DNA of 64,000 nucleotides from Acidisphaera sp. L21 (lineage in GTDB: Bacteria > Pseudomonadota > Alphaproteobacteria > Acetobacterales > Acetobacteraceae). Under the pieces are notes generated by a model, which was not told the origin of the DNA, searched no databases, and saw only the letters and a list, made by a program, of their open reading frames with translations. How positions within the stretch are numbered: position 1 is the first letter of the stretch; every line of letters starts with the position of its first letter. Location of the stretch: contig NZ_LMUY01000007.1 of NCBI RefSeq assembly GCF_009765685.1, forward strand, positions 1 to 64,000, read 5' to 3'. A program made the translations under genes and the position numbers. Of the stretch, positions 33,268 to 42,590 are shown piece by piece.

Positions 33268-33822
33268 CTGAGAATTATCGCCGGCACGTGGCGCGGCCGG
33301 ATTTTGCAGGCGCCGGCTGGCCAGGGCACTCGCCCCACGGCGGAGCGACTGCGGCAGGCATTGTTCGACATGCTGCTGCATGCGCCCTGGGGTGGGCGGC
33401 TGGACGGGATGGTGGTGCTGGACGCCTTTGCCGGCACGGGTGCGCTGGGGCTGGAGGCATTGTCCCGTGGCGCTGCCTCCGCCGTGTTCATGGAGCGGGA
33501 CCGGGCGTCGCTGGAGGCGTTGCGCGCCAATATCGCCTTGTGCCGGGGGGCGATGGCGCGGGTGCTAGCGACCGATGTGCTGACACCGCCGGCCGGGCAA
33601 CCCTGCGACCTGGTGTTTCTGGACCCGCCCTATGGTGGGGATTTGCTGCCGCGCGCGGTGGCGGCGCTGGCGAAGGCTGGCTGGATCGCGCCGGGCGCGC
33701 TGATTGTCGCGGAAAGCGCGCGGGATGAGGCTGTGGTCCTGGGCGAATTGCTGGCCGAACGGGCGCACGGCGCCGGGCGGGTGACGGTTTGGCGCGGTGC
33801 CGGCAGCTTCACGTCTGGTTAA
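33268..33822 (+). CDS. rsmD: 16S rRNA (guanine(966)-N(2))-methyltransferase RsmD, apparent CTG start
   Basis: The 184-residue methyltransferase begins RIIAGTWRGRILQAPAG, the diagnostic RsmD N-terminus, followed by RPTAERLRQALFDML, SAM-binding LDAFAGTGALGLEALSRG and catalytic FLDPPYGG. It methylates G966 of 16S rRNA in the 30S subunit. The frame is open only from 33256 and the codon at the expected start is CTG 33268, preceded by GAGGGGG seven bases upstream. The nearest ordinary start, TTG 33304, would remove the conserved N-terminal motif. It follows rluB by 12 bp. Confidence 0.88.
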   Translation: MRIIAGTWRGRILQAPAGQGTRPTAERLRQALFDMLLHAPWGGRLDGMVVLDAFAGTGALGLEALSRGAASAVFMERDRASLEALRANIALCRGAMARVLATDVLTPPAGQPCDLVFLDPPYGGDLLPRAVAALAKAGWIAPGALIVAESARDEAVVLGELLAERAHGAGRVTVWRGAGSFTSG

Positions 33823-33845
33823 CAGGGCGGGCGCAGACTGCCGGC

Positions 33846-35474
33846 ATGCCGGACCCTATCGAAGCATTGCTGCTGGCCATCACTCATAGTCGCGCCGGGC
33901 GCTATGTCGAGGCGGAAACCATCCTTTGCGACGTGCTCGCGGCCGAGCCCGACCAGCCGAACGCGCTGTTTCTGCTGGGCCAATGCATGCTGGCCGATGG
34001 GCGCGCGGCAGAGGCCACCAGTTTCCTGGCGCGCGGGCTGGCGCTGCGCCCGACGCATCGCGATGGGCGGGTTGCGTTGGCCCGGGCGCAGATGGCGGCC
34101 GGCGAGCCGTTCGATGCGCTAGACACTCTGGCGCCGTTGGTTGGGGATCACGGCTTGGCCGCCGTGCACACGCTGCGCGGCACCGCGCTGAACGCGCTGG
34201 GCCGGCCGGCGGAGGCGGTGGATGCCTTCACCATCGCCCTGCGGGGCAGCCCGCTGGATGCCGAAACCCACCTGAACCTGGGCAACGCCCACTCCGATCT
34301 GGGCAAGCGCGACCTGGCCGAACGCCATATCCGCAATGCGATCGCGATCAAGCCGGATTTGGCGGAGGCGCATGCGAGCCTGGGCCACCTGCTGGCCGAA
34401 ACCCACCGTTTGGCCGAGGCGGTTGCCTGCGCCCAAGCCGCCATCGATCTGCAGCCGGATTTCGCTGCGGCCCATTGGAACCAGGGCGTCGCCCTGCTGC
34501 TATCCGGCGACATGGCAGCCGGGTGGGAGAAATACGAGTGGCGTAAGCGGCGCTTCCCCGACAGCTTCACCAACCCGCCGGGTCTGCAATGGGATGGTGG
34601 TCCGCTGGATGGCCGGACGATCCTGGTGCTGGCTGAACAGGGCCTGGGCGACACGATACAATTCGCGCGTTACTTCCCGATGCTGGCCGCACGTGGCGCC
34701 ACGGTGATGGTCGAATGCGCCGGCTCGCTGGTGCTGCTGCTGCAGGCGATGCCGGGCGTGGCCATTGCCTGCACCCGGGGCGAGCGGCCGGACCACGATC
34801 TGTGGGTCGACCAGATGAGCCTGCCGCGCCTGTTCCGCACCACGCTGGCCGATGTGCCCGCCCCGACCGCCTATCTGCAGGCCGACCCGGCGCGCGCTGC
34901 GCATTGGAACAGGCTACTGCCCGTCGGCCTGCGCGTCGGGCTGGTTTGGGCTGGCAACCCGCTGCACTCGAATGACGCCAACCGGTCGATGCCGATTGCG
35001 GCGCTCGGCCCCATTCTGGATGCGGCGCAAGGATCGCTCATCAGCCTGCAGGTCGGCGCGTCCGCGTCCGAGGTGGCGTCCCTGCCCGGCGTGGCCGATG
35101 TGACCGAGCACCTGACCGATTGGAAGGAGACCGCTTCCGCCATTGCCTCGATGGATCTGATCGTCACCGTCGACACCGCGGTGGCGCATATGGCGGGCGC
35201 GCTGGGCATCCCGGTGTGGGTGATGCTGCCCTATGCGCCGGACTGGCGGTGGATGCTCGATCGCACCGACTCGCCCTGGTACGCTGGCATGCGGCTGTTC
35301 CGCCAGGCCCGCCCCGGCGACTGGACCGGGGTGGTGGACCAGGTCGCCGCCGCCCTGGCGGAGGTGGTTCGCCCCGCGCCGTCCGCCTTCGTCGCGCCCT
35401 ACACCATCGCCATGCCGCCATTGACGTGGAGCGTGGCGCCGGTGACCCAGCCTGCCTCCTCCGACGCCAAATAG
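33846..35474 (+). CDS. TPR protein with GT9/heptosyltransferase-like C-terminal domain
   Basis: The 542-residue protein has about six N-terminal TPRs (residues 5-210, e.g. ETHLNLGNAHSDLGKRDLAE) and a C-terminal ~300-residue domain beginning WEKYEWR. That domain carries LAEQGLGDTIQFARYFPML (glycine-rich loop), LRVGLVWAGNPLHSNDANRS, and VTVDTAVAHMAGALGIPVWV, the sugar-nucleotide site typical of ADP-heptose transferase-like TPR proteins. It probably acts in surface glycan or glycoprotein synthesis (inference). ATG 33846 is used. Its last 25 or so codons run antisense into fabG and look non-native. A paralogue is at 52055-53362. Confidence 0.82.
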   Translation: MPDPIEALLLAITHSRAGRYVEAETILCDVLAAEPDQPNALFLLGQCMLADGRAAEATSFLARGLALRPTHRDGRVALARAQMAAGEPFDALDTLAPLVGDHGLAAVHTLRGTALNALGRPAEAVDAFTIALRGSPLDAETHLNLGNAHSDLGKRDLAERHIRNAIAIKPDLAEAHASLGHLLAETHRLAEAVACAQAAIDLQPDFAAAHWNQGVALLLSGDMAAGWEKYEWRKRRFPDSFTNPPGLQWDGGPLDGRTILVLAEQGLGDTIQFARYFPMLAARGATVMVECAGSLVLLLQAMPGVAIACTRGERPDHDLWVDQMSLPRLFRTTLADVPAPTAYLQADPARAAHWNRLLPVGLRVGLVWAGNPLHSNDANRSMPIAALGPILDAAQGSLISLQVGASASEVASLPGVADVTEHLTDWKETASAIASMDLIVTVDTAVAHMAGALGIPVWVMLPYAPDWRWMLDRTDSPWYAGMRLFRQARPGDWTGVVDQVAAALAEVVRPAPSAFVAPYTIAMPPLTWSVAPVTQPASSDAK

Positions 35475-36136
35475 GCGACGGCCGCCGCCACATCCATCGG
35501 CTGGCCCATGCGGCCCAGCGGGATCGAGTCGGTCAGCCGCTTCTTCTGGTCGTCGTTCAGCTTGTCGGTCATCGCGGTCTGGATGAAGCCGGGGGATACG
35601 ACGTTGACAGTGATCCCGCGGGACCCGACTTCCTGCGCCAGCGATTTCGACATGCCCAGTAGCCCGGCCTTCGCGGCGGCGTAGTTCGCCTGGCCGGGAT
35701 TGCCCGTGGTGCCGACGATGCTGGCGATGGCGATGATCCGGCCGGCGCGGCGGCGGACCATGCCCTTCAGCGCGGCCCGGGTCAGCCGGAACGGCGCCGT
35801 CAGGTCCACGTCCAGCACGGCCTGCCAATCATCGTCCTTCATGCGAAGGGCCAGCATATCGCGGGTGAAGCCGGCGTTGTTCACCAGAATGTCCAACGGG
35901 CCGGCCGCCTGCTCGGCCGCGGCGACCAGCGCATCGGGGGCCGCTGGGTCGCGCAGATCGGCGGGGCAGACATGGGCGTTGTCACCCAACTCGGCCGCCA
36001 GGGCCTCCAGCGCATCGGCGCGCGTGCCGGACAGGGCGACGCGGGCGCCCTGGGCGTGCAGGCTGCGGGCGATGGCAGCGCCGATGCCACCGGATGCGCC
36101 GGTGATCAGCGCGGTCTTTCCGTCCAAGCGGAACAT
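35399..36136 (-). CDS. fabG: 3-oxoacyl-[acyl-carrier-protein] reductase
   Basis: The 245-residue SDR has TGASGGIG near residue 13, NNAGFTRDMLALRM, catalytic Ser in IASIVGTTGNPGQ and YAAAK, and C-terminal GMAMV. The block GFTRD..LRM and VSPGFIQTAMTDKL are diagnostic of FabG rather than of generic SDRs. It reduces 3-oxoacyl-ACP with NADPH in fatty acid elongation. GGAGG lies seven bases before the ATG. It stands alone here instead of next to fabD/acpP/fabF, so a second fabG may exist elsewhere. Its 3' end overlaps the TPR gene by 76 bp in antisense. Confidence 0.93.
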   Translation of the reverse strand: MFRLDGKTALITGASGGIGAAIARSLHAQGARVALSGTRADALEALAAELGDNAHVCPADLRDPAAPDALVAAAEQAAGPLDILVNNAGFTRDMLALRMKDDDWQAVLDVDLTAPFRLTRAALKGMVRRRAGRIIAIASIVGTTGNPGQANYAAAKAGLLGMSKSLAQEVGSRGITVNVVSPGFIQTAMTDKLNDDQKKRLTDSIPLGRMGQPMDVAAAVAYLASEEAGWVTGATLHVNGGMAMV

Positions 36137-36276
36137 TGGGGTCCCTCCAGCAATGGACGGAAGCGCCTACTCGCGCTGGCGCCGGGTGTCCAGGGCGACG
36201 CGAAGGTTAACGGTGGCCGACCAGCGATTCACCGTTCAACGGTCTCTTCATATTTCGCCGGCAAACTGTATCCGGG

Positions 36277-38217
36277 ATGACACTCCGGGGTATCATGCGC
36301 GCTTCCGTATTTTCTCGCCTTTCCGTCCGGCTCTACGCGCTGACCGCGCTATTCGGGGTTGGCCTGCTCGTGCTGGTGGGCTTCGGATTGCAGTCGCAAT
36401 GGCAGGCGATGCGCAGCCAGCGGATCAACGAGTTGACGGATTCCAGCGAGGCGCTGGCCCGGCTGATCGACACCGATCGCGCGCTCGTCGCCTCCGGCGC
36501 GATGACGGAGGAGGCTGCGAAGACCCGCGCCGCAGCGCAGGTCGTCGCGATGATCCACGGCAAGGGCGACTATTTCTTCCTGCTGGATTCCAAGGGCCTG
36601 ATCGTTGGCCATCCGAACGCGAAGCTGGTGGGCGCCGATTTCTCCAAGGTCGTCGATTCCAACGGGTTCGCCTGGATCCCGGACGTGCTGCCACGCGCCA
36701 TCCGCGACGGCGTCGGAATGGTGGAGTATCAGTTTCCGAAATCTGGCGAGACGAAGCCGCAACTGAAGCTGGGCGTCTACCGGTTCTACCAGCCGTGGAA
36801 TTGGGTGATCGGCACCGGCATGTACATGGATGATTTGGCCGCCGAATTTCGCCAATCCGCCATCGTGTTGGGCGGCGTGGCGCTGGGCCTGCTGGTGTTG
36901 CTGGTGGGGGTCGCGACCATCGCCATCCGGTCCATCACGCGCCCAACCCGGGCACTATCGACGGCCATGCGCGAACTGGCGGCTGGCAACATGGAGTGCG
37001 CCGTGCCGACCGGCGGCTCGCTGGCCGAAACGCGCGCCATGGCCGGCACCGTCCAGGTGTTCAAGGACGCCGCGATCCAGAAGACCCAGATCGAGGCCGA
37101 AGCCGCCAGCCACCGCCACGCAGCCGAGGCCCAGCGCGTCCAGCACGAAGCGGAGCGCGAGACCGCCGCCGCGTCGCAAAAGTCCGTCGTGGACGCCATC
37201 GCCAGCGGCCTGTCCCAGTTGTCGGAGGGTGACCTGACGGTGCGCCTGCCGGACGCATTCGCCGCGGAATACGAGCAATTGCGCGCCGACTTCAACGCCG
37301 CGACGACGCAATTGCAGTCGGCCATGGGCGTCATCGTCGAGAACACCACCACCATCCGCTCCGGCACCAGCGAGATCACCCAGGCTGCCGACGACCTATC
37401 CCGCCGGACGGAGCAACAGGCCGCCAGCCTGGAAGAGACCGCCGCCGCACTGGACGAGATTACCGCCACGGTGCGCAAGACCGCCGAGGGGGCGGAGAAG
37501 GCGCGCAGCGTCGTGTCCACGGCCAAGGCCGATGCCGAGCATTCCGGCAAGGTCGTGCGGGACGCGGTGACCGCGATGAGCGCGATCGAAACCTCCGCCA
37601 AGCAGATCAGCCAGATCATCGGCGTGATCGACGAAATCGCGTTCCAGACCAATCTGCTGGCGCTGAACGCCGGCGTGGAAGCGGCCCGGGCGGGCGATGC
37701 CGGGCGTGGCTTTGCGGTGGTTGCCAGCGAGGTGCGCGCGCTGGCGCAGCGCAGTGCGGAGTCGGCGAAGGAGATCAAGGCGCTGATCTCGACGTCGTCG
37801 CAGCAGGTGGATCGTGGCGTGGAACTGGTGGGCGAAACCGGCCGCTCCCTGTCGCGGATCGTGAGCCAGGTGGGCGAGATCGACGGTGTCGTGACGGAGA
37901 TCGCTGCCAGTGCGCATGAACAGGCAAGCGGCCTGGCGCAGGTGAACACCGCCATCAACCAGATGGACCAGGTGACTCAGCAGAACGCCGCCATGGTGGA
38001 AGAAAGCACCGCCGCCAGCCACTCGTTGGCGCAGGAGACAGAGGGGTTGGTGCAACTGACCCGACGCTTCCACCTTGGCACTGCCGAGCCGCTCGCCAAT
38101 GTCGCGCCGATGCAGCGCCCGGCTCGCCCGGCCAAGGCAGTGGTGATGAAGACGACTGGCCGAAGCGCCGCTAAGCGTGCCCCAGCGGCGGATGCGGATG
38201 GGTGGGAGGAGTTCTAG
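36277..38217 (+). CDS. Methyl-accepting chemotaxis protein with single Cache sensor
   Basis: The 646-residue receptor has TM1 at about 15-38, a periplasmic sCache-type domain (about 45-185, with [20 protein letters not shown] and the [13 protein letters not shown] end), TM2 near 190-212, HAMP regions, and a long methylation/signalling helix bundle. The tip is [21 protein letters not shown]. It ends DGWEEF, a WxxF-type pentapeptide that tethers CheR/CheB. It senses a small organic ligand and controls CheA. ATG 36277 is used; ATG 36295 is the alternative. It stands alone, away from a che operon, and is divergent from fabG. Confidence 0.94.
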   Translation: MTLRGIMRASVFSRLSVRLYALTALFGVGLLVLVGFGLQSQWQAMRSQRINELTDSSEALARLIDTDRALVASGAMTEEAAKTRAAAQVVAMIHGKGDYFFLLDSKGLIVGHPNAKLVGADFSKVVDSNGFAWIPDVLPRAIRDGVGMVEYQFPKSGETKPQLKLGVYRFYQPWNWVIGTGMYMDDLAAEFRQSAIVLGGVALGLLVLLVGVATIAIRSITRPTRALSTAMRELAAGNMECAVPTGGSLAETRAMAGTVQVFKDAAIQKTQIEAEAASHRHAAEAQRVQHEAERETAAASQKSVVDAIASGLSQLSEGDLTVRLPDAFAAEYEQLRADFNAATTQLQSAMGVIVENTTTIRSGTSEITQAADDLSRRTEQQAASLEETAAALDEITATVRKTAEGAEKARSVVSTAKADAEHSGKVVRDAVTAMSAIETSAKQISQIIGVIDEIAFQTNLLALNAGVEAARAGDAGRGFAVVASEVRALAQRSAESAKEIKALISTSSQQVDRGVELVGETGRSLSRIVSQVGEIDGVVTEIAASAHEQASGLAQVNTAINQMDQVTQQNAAMVEESTAASHSLAQETEGLVQLTRRFHLGTAEPLANVAPMQRPARPAKAVVMKTTGRSAAKRAPAADADGWEEF

Positions 38218-38834
38218 CGTAGCGGCGACCCGCTCTGCGGCAGCGCGATCGTGGATGTCGCCTCGAGGATGTTTTCGGGGCCATCCTTTGGCGGCCAGAC
38301 GCCGGCAGAATAGGCGGCAGAGCGCAGTGATGCGCGCTGCGCCAGGCTGTCGAAGCCCCAGATGTGGGTGATCCGCGGCGGTCCGTCGAGCGCATACATG
38401 TTGATGACCAAATGCGCCGTGTAGTCGCCCGCCGGCGCGATGGCAGCGTCCCAGCCGGCGAGCGTCGGCGCCAGGCCGCCTGGCTTCAGCTTGTAGGTGC
38501 GGACTTCGTAGACGGGTCCACGCGCGCCGGGCTGCGCCGGCGGCAGAAAGGGAAAGCGCACGTAGCTATCCATCTCCAGCGCCGTGACCAATTGCCCGGC
38601 GTTGAACGGATTGGCGCTCAACAGCGCTCGCCTGCGCTCCTGCTGCAGGGCATCGGCATCATCGAAGCCGCGTAGGATGAGAATGCGGCCGAGCGGGCCG
38701 ATCTCCGTACGCCAGCATCCCAACAGGGTGCCAACGGCCCGGGGCGCCGAGACCCAGTCCTGCGCGGCTTTCGCCCCCTCCGCCACGGAGAGAAGCGGGA
38801 GGGCAAGCGTCGCGAGTTCGTAGAATTCACTCAT
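38214..38834 (-). CDS. NIPSNAP family protein
   Basis: The 206-residue protein carries two ferredoxin-like (dimeric alpha-beta barrel) repeats. The second starts [24 protein letters not shown], the classic NIPSNAP motif, and the first has [11 protein letters not shown]. Bacterial NIPSNAP proteins are small cytosolic barrels of unclear function, often next to oxidoreductases. It is preceded by the YCII gene on the same strand with a 3-bp gap, indicating an operon. Its stop overlaps the stop of the chemoreceptor gene in antisense. Confidence 0.86.
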   Translation of the reverse strand: MSEFYELATLALPLLSVAEGAKAAQDWVSAPRAVGTLLGCWRTEIGPLGRILILRGFDDADALQQERRRALLSANPFNAGQLVTALEMDSYVRFPFLPPAQPGARGPVYEVRTYKLKPGGLAPTLAGWDAAIAPAGDYTAHLVINMYALDGPPRITHIWGFDSLAQRASLRSAAYSAGVWPPKDGPENILEATSTIALPQSGSPLR

Positions 38835-38837
38835 CTC

Positions 38838-39167
38838 TCAGGCTCCGGACGAGGCTACGAGTCCGGGCAGGTTGCCGGACGACTCCGCCGCGAAGGCACC
38901 AAAGAGCGGGTCCCACTCGGTGATGGTCAATGTCTCGATAAGTCCTTCGGTCGCGAACGGGTCCGCTGCGACCAGCGCCTCTACCGTGGCGCGATCGGGT
39001 ACGGTGAAAATTAGAAAGCCAGAGCGAAGCGGGGTGCCGACGAGGCGCCCGGATGCCCGCAAGCTGCCCGCTGCGACCAGTTGCTTCAGATAGTCCACGT
39101 GGGCGGTTAGGTGCCGGTTCCACCCCTCCCCGTCCGGGTGGGACATCGTCACGGTGAAAAAGCGCAT
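38838..39167 (-). CDS. YciI family protein
   Basis: The 109-residue protein is of the YCII dimeric alpha-beta barrel type: RFFTVTMSHPDG at the start, HVDYLKQLVAAGSLRASGRL and TLTITEWDPLF. The usual His-Asp pair that may be catalytic in YciI (here His in HVDYL) is partly visible. It heads the YCII-NIPSNAP operon; GGGAG lies six bases before the ATG. The divergent LysR gene 101 bp away likely regulates it. The role is unknown; such barrels act in breakdown of aromatic or lactone compounds. Confidence 0.86.
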   Translation of the reverse strand: MRFFTVTMSHPDGEGWNRHLTAHVDYLKQLVAAGSLRASGRLVGTPLRSGFLIFTVPDRATVEALVAADPFATEGLIETLTITEWDPLFGAFAAESSGNLPGLVASSGA

Positions 39168-39268
39168 TCTGGTCTCCCTCTGGCCTATGCCAGGGATCGA
39201 ACGATAATTGGATGCGGCCCGATGATTAAGGGATGTGATATTGGATCATCTGAAACCCTTGGTTTGGA

Positions 39269-40186
39269 ATGATGGATCGCCTCAGCAGTATGGCCGTCTT
39301 CGTGAAGGCGGCTGATCTCGGCTCCTTCACGGCCACGGCGACCGCACTCGGCTTGTCGTCCCAAATGGTCGGCAAGCACGTGAGCTTTCTTGAAGAGCGC
39401 GTCGGCGCACAGCTCCTTCAACGTTCGACCCGGCGCCAGAGCCTGACCGCCATCGGGCAGATGTTTTACGAGCGCTGCCGGGTCGTGCTGGCGGAGGCGG
39501 ACGCGGCGGAGGCCACGGCCCGCGAACTGAGCACCACACCGCGAGGCCGTTTGCGGATCAGTGCGCCCGTGACCTTCGGCAGCATCGCCCTGGCGCCTCT
39601 CGTGGCTTGCTACCTGCAGGCCTATCCGCAGGTGGAGGTCGCGCTCGATCTGACCGATCGCTATGTCGATGTCGTCGGCGAGGGTTATGATGCCGTGATC
39701 CGCCTTGGGGCGTTGAAGGATTCACAACTCATCGCCCGCGCGCTGACGCCTTACCGGCTGATCGCCTGCGCCACGCCGGGCTATCTTGCTGCCCGCGGGA
39801 CACCGTTGGTTCCTGCCGACCTGCTCGCACATGACTGCCTGGGCTTTGTCTTCGCCTCAGGCCAATCGCTCTCCGATTGGCGATTCGTCAAGGACGGAGA
39901 GGTTCACGAGGTTCAGGTGCGCAGCCGGTTTCAGGTGAACGACGCGCGTGTGCTGCAGGCAGCGGCGCTCGCAGGACAAGGCATCGTGCTACAGGCTAAA
40001 ATCATCCTCGCCGATGATCTTGCGGCCGGGCGATTGGTTCAGGTTTTGCCCGATTATGAGACGCCTACGCGCCCGCTGCACATCCTGTTTGCCGCGACGC
40101 GTCCGCCTACGCAGATTTTGCGCAGCTTCATCGATCACGCCGTCAGCCGTTTTGGGAAAGCGGCTCAACCGGACGAGGCGGCCTGA
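39269..40186 (+). CDS. LysR family transcriptional regulator
   Basis: The 305-residue protein opens with a LysR winged helix (residues about 3-60: LSSMAVFVKAADLGSFTATA, SSQMVGKHVSFLEERVGAQL) and a ligand-binding domain (RLRISAPVTFGSIALAPLVA). It resembles the DmlR/AaeR-like group. Two adjacent ATGs (39269, 39272) can start it. It is divergent from the YCII-NIPSNAP operon and its end overlaps by 22 bp the pseudogene for DyP peroxidase, which is antisense to it. The target is probably the adjacent operon; the ligand is unknown. Confidence 0.92.
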   Translation: MMDRLSSMAVFVKAADLGSFTATATALGLSSQMVGKHVSFLEERVGAQLLQRSTRRQSLTAIGQMFYERCRVVLAEADAAEATARELSTTPRGRLRISAPVTFGSIALAPLVACYLQAYPQVEVALDLTDRYVDVVGEGYDAVIRLGALKDSQLIARALTPYRLIACATPGYLAARGTPLVPADLLAHDCLGFVFASGQSLSDWRFVKDGEVHEVQVRSRFQVNDARVLQAAALAGQGIVLQAKIILADDLAAGRLVQVLPDYETPTRPLHILFAATRPPTQILRSFIDHAVSRFGKAAQPDEAA

Positions 40187-40911
40187 ACCAGGCTTTGTAG
40201 CGCTGGTCGGGCGGGGGCGAAGAATGTCGTGCCGGTTTGCGGTTTCGAGAAATCGAGCAGTCGATCATATGATGCTGCCGGCTCGCCGATATACATGCGT
40301 TGCAGCATCTTCTCGATAACCCAGAGATAGCGCGAATAGCCGATGAAATAGGTGCCGAACTCCCGATGCCCCGGCCGGCCGAACGGCATGTCGTCGCGCA
40401 GGATGTCGTACTCGTTGCCGTCGGGATCGACGATGGTGGCCAATGATTTGTGCGACTTTCGTGGGGCAGCATCGTCATTGATTTCGACATTGTCGATCTT
40501 CGTGCGGCCGATGATTTCTTCTTGCACGGGGGTCGAAACACGGCCCCATGCGTCGAGATCGTGCAGGTAACTCGAAGCAGAGATCGGGGCGTTCGGACCG
40601 GATGTGAAAGACGACGTCGCCCGGGGTCGACGGCGCCGTGTGCACCGCCCCGCTGATCGTCGCGAAGGAATGGACTTCCCTCGGCCGGCTGCCGGGTTGC
40701 AGACGATCCTAGAGATTACGGCCGATTCCAGCGATGCAAGACAGCCGACCGTCTTGACGAGGTCGTCCAGCCCACCCAGCACGGTACAGACCTGCGCCAG
40801 GGTGGATGGGTCGTTGGCGACGGTGATGACGAGAAACACAGCGGCTTGTGACAGTGGCGCGTCGATGCTCTGTGCATCGATTGGCACTCTGTCCCAATTT
40901 TTACCTGACAC
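40165..40911 (-). pseudogene. Decayed DyP-type peroxidase (YfeX-like)
   Basis: Both ends look like a YfeX/DyP peroxidase: the N-terminal part has AVFLVITVANDPSTLAQV and the C-terminal part TKIDNVEINDDAAPRKSHKS, RDDMPFGRPGHREFGTYFIG and the heme-binding region. In the middle (about 40580-40670) the single frame turns into Arg-rich nonsense. The expected sequence reappears in the +1 frame as VHTAPSTPGDVVFHIRSERP and then stops at LCFE. About 70 residues, including the catalytic distal DGTENP block, are missing before YLHDLDAW. So there is a frameshift plus an internal deletion, and the heme peroxidase cannot be active. Confidence 0.75.
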
Positions 40912-40971
40912 CGCACATTCTCCTGGTCGCGAATTCGGGTTGAATGATGTCGAGTGCGGCGCGGTTTGTCC

Positions 40972-41544
40972 TTAGGTTTTGGCGAATTCGATATCATCAG
41001 CCACCGCAACCTTCGCGATGCGTGGAAAGATCAGCTTGATTGCGACGCCATGCAGCTCCGCCGTCGTCGTGGCGCAGGCATCCTCCACCACCACCACGCT
41101 GTACCCCAGCTCCCACGCATTACGCACCGTGGACTCGACGCCGAAATTGGTGGCGATGCCACCGATCACGATCGTGCGGATGCCGCGGCGGCGTAGATGC
41201 AGGTCCAGATCGGTGCCGTAGAACGCGCCCCAATTGCGCTTCTGCACCAGAATGTCGCCGGGTTGGGCCAGGCCTTCGACCAGGGCGCTCCATTCTGCGG
41301 GCAGGCCGCCTTCGGGCCGTGGGTTCGCCTGGTCCACCTCACCCTTCGGCGCGTCGGCGAAATCGGACGCCCAGGCGACGTTGACCAGCACCACGGGCGC
41401 ACAGGCCTTGCGGAACCGCTCGGCCAGGCCCTGACCGGCTGCGAGCACATCCGGGCCGGAGCGGGGTGCCAGGGGCATCCCCACGATGCCATTCTGCAGA
41501 TCGATCAGCACCAGCGCCGTGGTCTTAGGGTCGAACGCAGCCAT
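40972..41544 (-). CDS. Isochorismatase-family hydrolase lacking the nucleophilic Cys
   Basis: The 190-residue protein has a Rossmann-like isochorismatase fold: TALVLIDLQNGIVGMPLAP (catalytic Asp in LIDLQ), KRNWGAFYGTDLDLHLRRRG, and GGIATNFGVESTVRNAWELGY. Thiol members have Cys at the position that is Gly here (ATNFG versus ATxxC), so an isochorismatase-like or other non-thiol mechanism is expected. ATG 41544 is used with GGAAGG eight bases upstream. It is cytosolic and stands alone near the decayed peroxidase and the divergent decarboxylase. No siderophore or phenazine gene is nearby. Confidence 0.86.
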   Translation of the reverse strand: MAAFDPKTTALVLIDLQNGIVGMPLAPRSGPDVLAAGQGLAERFRKACAPVVLVNVAWASDFADAPKGEVDQANPRPEGGLPAEWSALVEGLAQPGDILVQKRNWGAFYGTDLDLHLRRRGIRTIVIGGIATNFGVESTVRNAWELGYSVVVVEDACATTTAELHGVAIKLIFPRIAKVAVADDIEFAKT

Positions 41545-41668
41545 ATCGGGCACCTTCCATCATCGCGACATACTCGGCGGCCCTTATGCGCCGTCGCCGT
41601 GCAAAACGGCAGGGGGTCAACCTTTCGCTGCTGCCCTGCCCCAGCCATACTGCGGCCAAACGGGATGG

Positions 41669-42547
41669 ATGAGCGTCATGTCAGCGAATACGGCCCACCG
41701 GATGCGCCTGCGGTTTCGCGACATTCTAGCCGGGGATGTCTGCATCCACCCGGGGTCGGTACACGACGCGATTTCTGCCCGCATCGCTGGGTCGCTGGGG
41801 TTCGAGTTGGCGATGTTCGCCGGGTCCGTCGCGTCGCTGGCGGTGCTGGGGGCGCCGGATATCGTGGTGCTGACGCTGACCGAGTTCGCGGAGCAAGCAC
41901 GCCGGATCTGCCGCGCCGCGCCGCTGCCCGTGCTGGTGGATGCGGACCACGGCTACGGCAACGCGCTGAACGTGATGCGCACGGTGCAGGAGTTGGAGAC
42001 TGCCGGCATTGCGGCGCTGACGATCGAGGATACCGACCTTCCCACCCCATTTGCCACTCCGAAGCCGACCCTGTTGTCGATCGAGGAGGGCGCCGGCAAA
42101 ATCGCCGCGGCGCTGGCGGCACGGGATGACCCGGCGTTGGCGATCGTGGCACGCACCAGCGCCGTCGCCATCAGCGGGATGGACGACGCCATCGCGCGGG
42201 CCAGGGCCTACGCCGCGCTGGGGCCGGATGCGCTGTTCTTCACCGGGATTACAGAGACCAGCCAATTGCAGGCGCTGGCAGCCGCCACCACGCTACCGAT
42301 CATCCTGGGCAGCGCCCCGCCCGCGTTGGGCGACAAGGCCAAGCTCGCCGCGTCCCGGGTGCGGATCAGCCTGCAGGGGCACCAGCCGTTCGCCGCCTCG
42401 GTCCAGGCCATCCATGCCACGCTGAAGGCGCTGCGGGACGGCACGGCGCCGAGTGCGATCGGCGGCGTGGCCCCGGCGGCGCTGATGCGGGAGGTGACGG
42501 GAGGGGCGGATTACGAGGCATGGACGCGCCGCTTTTTGGGCGGCTGA
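41669..42547 (+). CDS. Oxaloacetate decarboxylase, isocitrate lyase/PEP mutase superfamily
   Basis: The protein has about 292 residues. DADHGYGNALNVMRT (metal-binding, near residue 90) with IEDTDLPTP and AFAS-like loops match the PA4872-type oxaloacetate decarboxylases rather than isocitrate lyase (no KKCGH motif). It converts oxaloacetate to pyruvate and CO2 with Mg2+. ATG 41669 is used, ATG 41678 is possible. No neighbouring gene has a clear metabolic link, though PEP carboxylase and fumarase in the window share the substrate pool. Methylisocitrate lyase-like activity is the alternative. Confidence 0.87.
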   Translation: MSVMSANTAHRMRLRFRDILAGDVCIHPGSVHDAISARIAGSLGFELAMFAGSVASLAVLGAPDIVVLTLTEFAEQARRICRAAPLPVLVDADHGYGNALNVMRTVQELETAGIAALTIEDTDLPTPFATPKPTLLSIEEGAGKIAAALAARDDPALAIVARTSAVAISGMDDAIARARAYAALGPDALFFTGITETSQLQALAAATTLPIILGSAPPALGDKAKLAASRVRISLQGHQPFAASVQAIHATLKALRDGTAPSAIGGVAPAALMREVTGGADYEAWTRRFLGG

Positions 42548-42590
42548 GGCGTTTACGGGCGCTTAACCATCCCGGCGCAGAGTTGCGGGC

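Noticed and set aside
40165-40911. Functional DyP peroxidase
   Set aside because: The distal DGTENP block is missing and the middle is frameshifted.
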